Shown: piece after piece, positions 54,093 through 64,000 of the stretch
How positions within the stretch are numbered: the first letter of the stretch is position 1
Layout: every line of letters starts with the position of its first letter
Assembly (NCBI GenBank): GCA_003640385.1
Contig: RCAB01000173.1
Coordinates: forward strand, 54,925-118,924
DNA: 64,000 nucleotides
Source of the DNA: Setaria digitata
Taxonomy: Eukaryota; Nematoda; Chromadorea; Rhabditida; Setariidae
Direction: 5' to 3'
Program-made: the position numbers and the translations under genes
Notes under the pieces: generated by a model
What the model saw: only the letters and a program-made list of their open reading frames with translations
Told to the model about the DNA's origin: nothing
Database searches by the model: none

Positions 54093-55959
54093 TAAATGAT
54101 AAAAAAAAGAACTTTTTGAGTAATTAATTTTATAATTACAAATTTAGTTGAAAAAGAAAAATGCAACTGTAATTAATCGTTTCAAAGTGACAAAAATTAA
54201 TTAAGAGAAACTTGATTGACTAATAAAATGAATTGGAGAAGTTGACTTTTTTCGGCCTTTCCTAAATTTTTCTCACGCATTATGAACTATTCCCCAAAAT
54301 ATGATTTTTCAAAATTGTAAAATGCGAAAATGAAACGTTTGAGAATTCCAAAAAAAAAAAAGTAGAAATAAAAGATGCTAGTTAAAGAAACTGAATAAAT
54401 CAGTTGAGGAAAAACTAAGAAACTTTAATTGAGAAATTTTAACAATTTTAGTTCAATTGTTTACTTTTAATCATAGCAATTACTTCTTATTCAATTTGAC
54501 TTGTTTATTTTGACTTCTTTTTTTTTATTTTTAATTTTGCCCTAAAAAGATAAAAGATGCCATGAAAAGAGAAATAAATGCTGTTTTAAGAAAAATACCG
54601 ATCATTTTGCATCTGATAAATCGCTAAAGCTGCCAAAATTTCTTACTTGTGTCAGTTTTTCCAGCTTCATTCATCCTTTACTGATATGACTTTTAAAAAA
54701 AAAAAAGAAAAAAAAACAGCAGCAATTGTTGAAAAAGAGAAATTATCGATAATAAAAATAACACTTACCGTTAATTAGTTCTGTCACTAAAAATGAGTTT
54801 TCCTGTACAGGCAATAGAATTCCTCAGGAATACCGGAAAAGAAAACACAAAAAGAAAGCTCAATTACAGCTACTGGTATATATATATATATATGTATATA
54901 CTTTAAATAGATGTTCTCCTTTGCGAATAACTAATTAAAAAAATGCTACCGATTTGATCAAAATTAGCCATGAAAAAAAAGAGAAAAAATTGTTTCCAGC
55001 TGAGCCATATAATCGCTAGAAGTGTAAAGTTAATCTTTCTGATTTTCTTTCTTATTATTTTCAATTTAAAATTAAAATAAAATGTGAAACGTACCATAAG
55101 TTTGGACAAAAGAAAAAACCTTTTGTTTTTATTTTTTTGAAAATATCATTAATTGCATCATTTTTATCTTGCCTTTTGCAATTGAAATATCAATCAAAAG
55201 CGAACTTATTGCATTATATTTTTTGTATCTTTTACTTTCATCCACTTTTTTTATTTTTTTCTTTCCTTTTTTTTTTTACTGTTTCTCCGTCAAAATTTTT
55301 TTGAAATAAATGAAATTTTGATTGATTAATAATGCCCAGAAGTGAGGTACTTTTCATTTTGTTTCGTTCTTTTCTTATTTTTTTTTTTTTAATTTTTTTC
55401 TCGTTTTCCGTTTCCTTCTTAATCTATCATGCTAAATGATTATTTCGTTAGATTTATTTTGCAAAACATATGCCCCAAAAAGATGAAATATTTTAAAGAG
55501 TGGATAATTATGTTCCATCACTAATTATTATTATTATTATTTATTTTAATTTATATTAGGCAGTTTAATTAGTTAATACTCTTTTGTTCTATTTTATTAC
55601 AATTACTAAAAAAGTAATTTTTATGCACAGTGATTGTTTGAAATGAAATTGCATAAAAAATTCTCCATTACATTAGCATTGTAAAAAAAAGATGTCAAGT
55701 TCCTCTTATGCAAATATCATAAAGAATTTTTGTTAAATATAATTTTGTGAAAGAGATAAAGAAAGGAGAAAAAAATCTAAAATTACATCAGAAATGTTTA
55801 GTTCTATTTGAAATTACATCAAGTTATGCCAAATTTATATCTTTTTTATTTTGTATTTAAAAAAAGTAAACTTCGAGGATGGTAATCGTTGTTTAGCATG
55901 AAATATTTTTAATTTTCATCAAACTTGCAAATCTGAATTTTTCGATGTTTTAAGTTTAA

Positions 55960-56012
55960 AAAAATAAGTGAATAAATAAAAAATAAATGAATAAATTGAT
56001 AAATAAATAAAG
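55960..56012. repeat. TAAA/AAATAAAT tetranucleotide repeat
   Basis: Successive AATAAATAAA and GAATAAATTGATAAATAAA units; a simple repeat in the gene-poor region. Confidence 0.7.
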
Positions 56013-58179
56013 TAACCGGTCAGAAGCAAGTGACAGTGACAAGCTTTTTTCTACAAAAGTGGTCATAAGTTATTCATTTCTCAGTTTCTTGAAATCGTAG
56101 TTTCATAACTTCAAATTGAAATCATAATTCCATGATAATCATAACTTTATAAATTTCCAAAAGTTATTCATCTCTTGGTTTCTCGAAATCATAATTTTAC
56201 AAATTAAAGCACGATTAGTTAGATAAGAAAGGATTGGAAGATTTTTGAATTAAAAATTAACAAGACTGAGATGTGAAAAAAGAATAGAATTGCAAGAAAT
56301 TCTTCGGAAAACTAATTAAATTTATCCAGAAAAAGAAAGTTTTTTTTTTGTCATTCCATTTCCTTTCTTTTTTCCTTTATTTTTTAATGAATGTTGAAAA
56401 CTGATGATCTGCTATTTTATTGGACATCCTATTTTATATTCATTTTAATTATCTTTTGATGCGATAAGAATATTAACTGTTATTAGACTAAAATAGTGCT
56501 ATAAGTAGCTATTCCAAAAAAGGAAAATGATTAAAATTTAGAATCGAAATTCTTATTGAAATAGACAAATTATTGGTAACATATTCAAAGCGAAAAGTAG
56601 TGGATGAGAGAAAAATTTGCTCGTATTTTCTAATAGGGTGTAATATGTTTTTTCAAATTTTATTTTTTTTTTAAATTTTGAGAGCAAAATCAAACGAAAC
56701 TAGACAGCACTTATTCAGCTAATTAATAAATTGCAGCAACTGATAGACTTTAATTTAAAGTGCAAGTTATCTGAATTTAATTAAAATTATTTCGACCAGA
56801 CATCAGTAACTGACAATTGCCGAAAAATTTCTCTTTTTCTATGCATAAATCTTACAAAATCTAAAACGAGTTAACAAAGTGCAATTATGCGTTTTCTATG
56901 GACCTTAAAAAAAAAATTAATTATTAAATTAAATCCTTTAAACTAAACGAAATCAAGAATTTGAAATTTACAACTAATAATATTGACTGAAAGAACGATA
57001 TAATTAAATTGTAGTATTTGCCAATTTTGTTGCGAATGACGATTTAATGATTTTATACGAATTCTTTTGGTACAATTTTAATGGAAAATGAAAAATAAAA
57101 AATAGTTAAACATATAATACATCGACGCTCGTTAGAACAAATAATGAATGTTATCAAATACCATATCTTTTTTTTTAATTAAGATTGATAATCGAAATAA
57201 GCTGTTGGAATAGTTCGTTTACATTTGAGTTACCGTTTCATTTACAATTAGAGCAATTTCTTGTCATAGCTAAATTTCCACAAAATTTAAATGAGAATAG
57301 ATCACTGCAACATTGTCATGATTTACAAATGTTCATAAAAAATTGCGAGAAACAAAAAAAAAAAAAAAAAATTCAAAAAATTATAAAGTTGGAAAACTAA
57401 AAATTTATCAGATGAACGCAAATAGCAAAGTTTGATAACATATTACAATGAAGATATTGTTAGTGAATGTAAACATGATTCGGTACTGAAAATAATGATA
57501 AAAGATGAGAAACATTGATAGGACTGTGAAATAAAAATACAACAAAGTAATATGAAACCTTAAAATAAGGACGAGATCCGTTTAATTATTTATGAAGCTC
57601 TTATTTACTGAGGTTTATAGTTCAGCTCTTATAAATTTTCTCTTTTGAAATGAACATTTTCAGTGACTGTTGATTTTTTGGAGCTTTAGTAATAACTCCA
57701 TAAAATTTAAAATTAAAACTGAGCAAAAATTTGTGTTTGGGAATAAATCCTGCATGATTCCCTTTAAACATAAATGTTCAAATCAATCAATTGATATATT
57801 TAGATAAAATTTTCAAAAAAAAAAAAAAAGCAATTATTTTAACACTTTCCAGATTCAACAGCTCTTAATTTGTTATCAGTTCGGTGCCGTTAATTTTATT
57901 ATATAATAGTAAATGTTAACAATTAATTGATTTGATTTGTAAAATTTTAGCTAACCCAGTGATGTTAATACATAATTAATTTAATTAACATGATGAAAGT
58001 ATTGAAAGTCAAAATGATAGTTGAAAAGATAATTTGCTGCGAAAGTTTAAAAATGACAAAGTGCTAGCGACCAAAAGAATATCTTCTAACAATATTCTTA
58101 AAATGATAGTTTAATATAAAAAAAAAAAAGATACAAAATAGTTTAAAAAATTCAAATTGGAATGGTTTAAAGAAAAAAA

Positions 58180-58278
58180 ACTAAGAATATGATTGAATTA
58201 TAGTTCAAGGAACTGAGAATATGATTAAATTATAGTTTAAAGAACTAATAATATGATTAGATTATAGTTAAAGTTTAT
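58180..58278. repeat. Three-copy tandem repeat, about 34-bp unit
   Basis: GAATATGATTGAATTATAG followed by TTCAAGGAACT is repeated three times with a few substitutions; intergenic. Confidence 0.75.
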
Positions 58279-59849
58279 AGGAGAGGAAATTATCGACTAA
58301 AACGAAATATCCCACATTTTTTTAAATATGTTTCTTTTATTATATTATTTCTATTTCTAGTGGAGAGAAGCTTTTTAAACGATTCCGATGAAATTAAATT
58401 AAAATATCAATAAGTAATTCTGCAATTTTGGTTCTTATTTGTTATTAAAATTTCAGTATCGTTAGTTAACAGTTTATTTTAGTCTGCACTACACGATATT
58501 TTATATGATACTAGAAAAACAAAGAATAATTTTGATAATAAATCATCCCAATATGTTTGCTTCTTATTGATTGCATTATTATGTCTAATTAATAGCAATC
58601 AACTTTTGTTTTATCGCGTTTTAATTTCAATTTTTCTTATTGATTGTTGTTATTATCTAATTAATCATTTAATTAACTTGTTTTTTGTTCATTTCTACTG
58701 CAAAGTATACATGCAGTTAGTATGGAATCGATGGATTGAATTGTCAAAGTTACAAAATAGTATAATAATTTTAAAATCAGCTTTCATATCAGAATTATTT
58801 TAAGTTTAAAAATGGATTAAAACTTTTGATTTGAAAAATAGAAATAAAGCAGAAAAGAAAGTTTTTTTGGCGCTACTGGCAATAAAATAATTGCAATAAT
58901 TTTACCAATCATTTCTCGATTTCCTCAATCCATTTTTCATTTTTTTTTTTAATTTAGTAATTTCACAGCAACAACTCTAACAATTTTTTCTTTTTGCTTT
59001 GATAAGAACAATCGAAAGAAAATGAAAATTTAGTAAGGAAGTTCAGTGACATTAGTAAAAAATTCTAATTTTTAATTTCCTTTTTTCTAAATATTTTGTT
59101 ATTATTTGTTCTTTTTTTTTTTTCTTTAATCATTTAGATATTTTATTTTCTCGCATACACCAATTTTTTCCTTTTTGCAATTCATCAGGATTCTTGCTTT
59201 TCTCTTAATTTAACTTGTATGTACGAAATTAAACCATCATTAAAAAATTTTCTTAATAAATTCTTTGATAATTTAGAAGCAAAAAAATCACAAATTAAGA
59301 GGAAAAGACTTCCTGAACTTAAAATGTATCTTTTCTATCGGTTTATTAATGTGTTTTCCTTTTTTTTTTTCTTTTTTGCGAAAACAAACAACTTCACAAA
59401 ATAATTCATTAGCTGTTTATTAGTTTGGCGACTATTTTTTGATGAATAAAGTCAAAACCGATGAGATATATAATTTAAATATTGCCACTACAATTTTGAA
59501 TTTAATTAATAAATGAATTTTGAATGGGCGATATTAAAAAGTAGGAAATAAATTGGTATTTAATTACGTTCTGAAATTCTTCAGAAAATGTCGAAGATTT
59601 GTACATCTATTGAATGATGATAGAATTACGATAATTAATTAATTTTGGTCGGTTGTTCTAACTTATTGTAAATGTACTGGTTAGTTAAAAAAAAAAGAAT
59701 GAAAATTGGAACTGGACTGGGTAAATTTGTAAATGGATTAAAATAAATGGAGAAAAAATTAATTAGTGAACTAAATAATTATACTGATTAAAGTTTAATC
59801 TCTTTTTTTTCAAAACAACTTATAATTAGGTTAAAAACAAATTTACTAT

Positions 59850-59896
59850 TGATGAGAAAGAGGAGGGAGAGAGAAAGAGAAGGGAAAGGGAAAGCG
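59850..59896. repeat. GA-rich purine tract
   Basis: A second near-pure GAGA/GGGAAA run on the plus strand, similar in composition to the one at 49920-49972. Confidence 0.75.
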
Positions 59897-60321
59897 GAAT
59901 TTTAAAAGACTGAAATATCAGTGCTAGATATTAACTTGAAAATAAACCATTTTTCCTGAGAAAATGAAAAAACAAATAGATGGAATGAATGGATATGAGA
60001 TGAATGTTTTTTTCATGCTTAAGCTTTCGATCATTTTCGTATTCCTATTTCAAATCAATTTTTCAATTCCCAAAGTGTTTGTAATAAATGAATAAATAAA
60101 TTTTATATGAAAAGCCGAAATAAAAATAGGATTGAAAAATTGGCAATTTTTCAACTTTTCATTTCTATTTTTACTATCTTCGTTTTCTATCTAATAATTT
60201 TAATTAATAAGAGGCGAAGAAATTTATTAAACTTTTTGTTTCTGCAATTCAAAACAAGAAAATGCAAAAATTTCATATATAACACGGAAAATAATTTGAA
60301 AAATATTTTTCCCTTAACAAT

Positions 60322-60357
<36 letters not shown>

Positions 60358-63300
60358 ACGATTAGAAAAAGGGGTAGTTAAACATCCCATTGGCAGATAA
60401 TCACGCTAAAGTGAATGTAGAAATGATTTGAAAGAATTAAGGAAAATAGATAAATATTAATTAATTAATTTGCCAAGTTCACTCCATGTCATTGATACTT
60501 CATAATTAACATTACTTTATTGTAAATGAACCGCTTTCGTCACATGATTTGCAATTAAAAAAGTTTTTAGAACAGGTATAGTTCTTATTGCTCACTCAAT
60601 TTCAAAATTATTTTTCCAAATAAAAATTATTTTTAGATAAGGAATTAATAAAAGTACTTCGAATAGTGTAAATTTTTTTGTTTGTCTTTTTTGCTTTCCA
60701 TTTTTAAAGTATTCAAGTATTTAAATATTGAGTAGTTTTCGAATATTGAACAAGTGTGAAATTAATAATATTCAAATATTAAGTAGTTTTTCGCATACTA
60801 AAGTAAAATTACTATATCTCAATTTCTTTAATGAAAATGAAATCGTTGAATTTGGGAATAAGAAAAAATAAAAAAATTTATAACCTTGTTAGAATATCAA
60901 ACTTTAGGATATAAGTGTGCTATTTTATTTAACACATGAAAATCCACAAATAATTTATTCCATAGCGTGATGATTAAATTGTTATATAAGTAAAAATAAT
61001 CGGAAACGCGATTTAAAAAAAAAAAAAATGAAAAAAAAAAAGAAAAACTGAAATATTTATAATTGTATTACGAAAAAAAAAACGACGCAAGTAAAATTAT
61101 TATAAAATATCAATCAATAATGTGAAAAAAAAAAGATTAATAGGGTGAGATGAATTTTTGCTTCAAGTAAATTAACTAATATACAAATGAATGTTTAGAC
61201 GTAATTATGAAGTGTAAATGAGTTTTATGAAGCGATGAAAATTGGTGCCGTAAAAACCTATTATTGAAGTAACAAATTCGAAAGTACAAATTAAATTAAT
61301 AGAAGTAAACAAAAATGAAAAAAAGCAAAATAAAACAAGAAGGAGAGAGAGAAAGAAAAAAGTTTAAAAAAAACTATATATATAATATTATATAAATCTA
61401 TGCAACGCTGTTGTTTGCCCACTTTTCCTAATCAATGGATTTGAAATAAAAAAAAAAAAGAAAAAAAAAACAAAAACAAAGAATAATAAAAAAATAAAAA
61501 AACGAAAAATAGAAAAGCGAAAAATGAAAAGTGGAGTATGACAAAGTAGGATTAACTATTTGTCTTACCATTATCATTGTTATTATCATTATTATCACCA
61601 TCATATTATTGATATCAAGAACAAAACACTGTCATTCTCACTGCTAGGCAGAAAGTAAACAACCATTGGAAAAATAATAAAATGGAAACAAAATTTTAAA
61701 ATGAATCATTCCATTCTTGATAGCCTTCTCCTAACAAATGTCATATATTACGACACAATTTGTCACTGTCATTGTCATCTCTACATTTCTTTTTTTATCA
61801 CTTTTATATCACTATTTTCCTGTTCAATACATTAATCAATCAATCATATGAAAAACTTTTTTTTTTGATATTAAATAAAAAAAAAAAAAAACAGTTCAGT
61901 TCTTAACAATTCAATGACAGCAATTAGTTGTTTTATCGGTTTATAATCCATTACTGATGTTGTAACAACAAATAGGCGATTTTAATGATCTAGACATAAA
62001 GATAATAATAATTAACAACGATTGCACTAGTCACAACAATAATAATAATTAATAATTGGCGATAATAATAATAATATTTGAAATAATTTGTTTTTAATTA
62101 TGAAAGGAATATGAATAGTGATTAATTCCAATCTAATATATATTGAGAATGTAAGACGAAAAAAGATCGACTTGAAATAAGCAAATTTCACCGTTGTCGA
62201 GATTGCTTAACTGAAATTCAAGGAAGAGAGGATCGTCTTGTCTTCATCAAGTAATATGTAAATGGCAGTTGTAAGTTAAGAAGCAAAATTATTTTTGATA
62301 ATGGCACGGATTTAGAAGACTTTTCACAAATACTGCAACGGTTGAATGATGAGATTTCCATTACAATTACTTAAAATTAAAAAAAAAATAATTAGTCTTA
62401 CACCATCACCTAACAATAGTTCATTATTTAAGTTTGAACCAAGAATATTATTTGTAGAAATTATTGAAATTACTACAGTGTTATGGTAGTAATAATAGCA
62501 AGTTACCTGTATTAATTAATGCATCTAGCTTTTAATAAACATTATAATATTTATATATCTTTTTTTTTACCAAACATTTTATTAAACCACGTATTTTTCT
62601 GTTTAATAAAATTTAGCAACATTTTTCTGTGCATTTTTTGGATGTGATTTTTAGAATGTTTTTTTTTTTTTTTTTTTTTTTTAATATTTTTCGTATTTTT
62701 GAATCATTTAAAGGAAGCGAATCAGATATCTTACGAAATTACAATCCTTCACATATTGGCTTAAAAGAAATTTAAAATTTAATGCAATAAACAATTTGCA
62801 ATGATGCGACTTAATTTAATTTTCATAAAAATACATTTAGAAGAAAATAAAAGAGGAAACAATGAAATGATAAAAATTTTTTTATCTGTCATTAAAAAAA
62901 AAATGGAACTTAATAAAGATTTTTGAGATTTATTTATTCATTCATTTTAATTAATTGGTTCTTTTCTTCCATTTCCATCTTTATCTCTCCTTTTTTTAGT
63001 TTTTGTTTTTAAATGATATAAAAAATTAAGCATGAAACCTGCTTAATTAGAAATATTTCTAATGAGCGGTCATAAAAATTAATTTTTTAGAAATTTCCTT
63101 CTTTTTGCATTGTTTTTGTTATCAAATTCTGTATGTAATTACTTCTACTGACTACTGTTTTTTATCATTTGTTTTACGCCTTATCAACTTGAGTCGCTGT
63201 TGTTCTATTATTTGCCTTATGCTTTATCAGCATGTTTGGCTATCAGTAAAATGGCTTGCTTATTTCTATCCTTCACTTGAATCGTTTGGTGATAGCATCG

Positions 63301-63710
63301 GTATTTGAAGTTCTTTAAGGTATAAAACATATATTCTCCAGTGATCAGATCAATATTGTAATAATTTGGAACTGATCGTATCTGACCATTGTAGGAGGGT
63401 GGTTAACCTAAGTTTATTAATGATACAATTAATTTCGTCGGTGAGCTAAAGGTATGACTCCATATTACTTTTCAGGATTATTGACTCATCAAAAAAAATT
63501 TTTTGAATTGTTTCATTGCTATAATTCATTGTTCCTGCGATTTAATGAATAGATTTCAAATATAAATTCCACTTTTTTTTCGTTTGCTGATGGATTTATT
63601 TATCACAAGTAGTGTGATGCTGTCAGTTAATCAAGAAGAAAAGCTGTAAAAGAAAAAATTGCGTCTAACCTTCACTTTCGATTACGCTACTACAAATTGA
63701 ACATTTCAGG

Positions 63711-63791
63711 ATGAATTCTAAATTTTCCTTCATCCAATCTAAAAGTCGTAAATTGACTTCCTCTTTAAGTAATATTACTTTTAAACAAATG
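63711..63791 (+). CDS. Possible first coding exon of a gene continuing right
   Basis: An ATG lies one base after a strong ACATTTCAG acceptor (cis or trans-splice) and opens 27 codons (starting MNSKFSFIQSKSRK, ending FKQM). A GTAAAC donor follows in phase 0. The peptide is basic and serine-rich with no recognised motif. A next exon might start at 63909 after TTTGCAG (PELLSFTICN), but it runs into a T-tract and the window end. It could equally be chance in AT-rich DNA. Confidence 0.3.
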
Positions 63792-64000
63792 GTAAACTTC
63801 TTTTCATGTTGCAAACTTCAAAATAGAATCAGCTATTTAATTTATCCTGACAGACTAATTTAGCCTAGTAGCTTTATAGAAACCAACATTTGGTGTTACT
63901 GTTTGCAGCCGGAACTGCTATCATTTACAATTTGCAATATATTTTCATTTTTTTTTTTCAATAAATTTCCTTCCTAAAAAGTAATTGAAATTTTGTTGAG

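Larger units (their letters stand above)
51361..63710. other. About 12 kb region without a recognised gene
   Basis: Upstream of the cyclase start. Contents are AT-rich sequence, homopolymer runs (such as A at 60329-60356 and T at 62660-62682), TAAA and GA repeats, and a CA-rich block. No open frame combines splice sites and coding character convincingly. A 47-codon minus-strand frame at 62218-62361 is the best isolated candidate. The region may hold cyclase promoter elements or long introns of a gene beyond the window. Confidence 0.5.

Overview
The window looks like nuclear DNA of a nematode, most likely a filarial or other spirurid worm. It is strongly AT-rich, and its genes are cut into many short exons with GT..AG introns whose 3' ends fit the TTTCAG type. 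The products include worm and metazoan families: METTL5, a costars/ABRA protein, a Tudor protein and a twelve-helix adenylyl cyclase. The taxon is an inference from this style and was not checked by any search. All gene models were assembled by hand from splice signals, reading phase and protein motifs. They carry exon coordinates because no single open frame covers any of these genes.

Layout. 1-179 is the last exon of an unidentified plus-strand gene. 2235-4119 is a complete four-exon METTL5 rRNA methyltransferase. On the minus strand there follows a dense run. 22771-16623 is an eight-exon actin-binding costars protein. About 16453-10867 is a single-Tudor-domain protein. About 10630-5610 is a one-pass membrane protein with a long serine-rich tail. 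The three lie head to tail with short gaps and could be an operon; the last two could also be one gene. A 2.3 kb divergent spacer then leads to a 19-exon plus-strand gene of unknown function (25109-31321, 600 aa) and a small, very hydrophobic membrane protein (32978-34360).

The centrepiece is a 20-exon minus-strand gene for a membrane adenylyl cyclase (51360-35123, about 1002 aa). Every intron phase agrees and all catalytic residues of C1a and C2 can be seen. Upstream of it lies about 12 kb with no convincing gene, only simple repeats, and the first coding exon of another plus-strand gene may start at 63711.

One assembly feature matters to users: all three single-N bases (25445, 31542, 31940) sit between near-identical copies of the same sequence, so these are probably unmerged overlaps and not real tandem duplications. 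I see no tRNA, rRNA, CRISPR array, intact transposon or bacterial gene. No clearly new multi-gene system emerged. The most unusual points are the Tudor/membrane-protein locus with its GC-AG intron and the altered forskolin-pocket residues of the cyclase.
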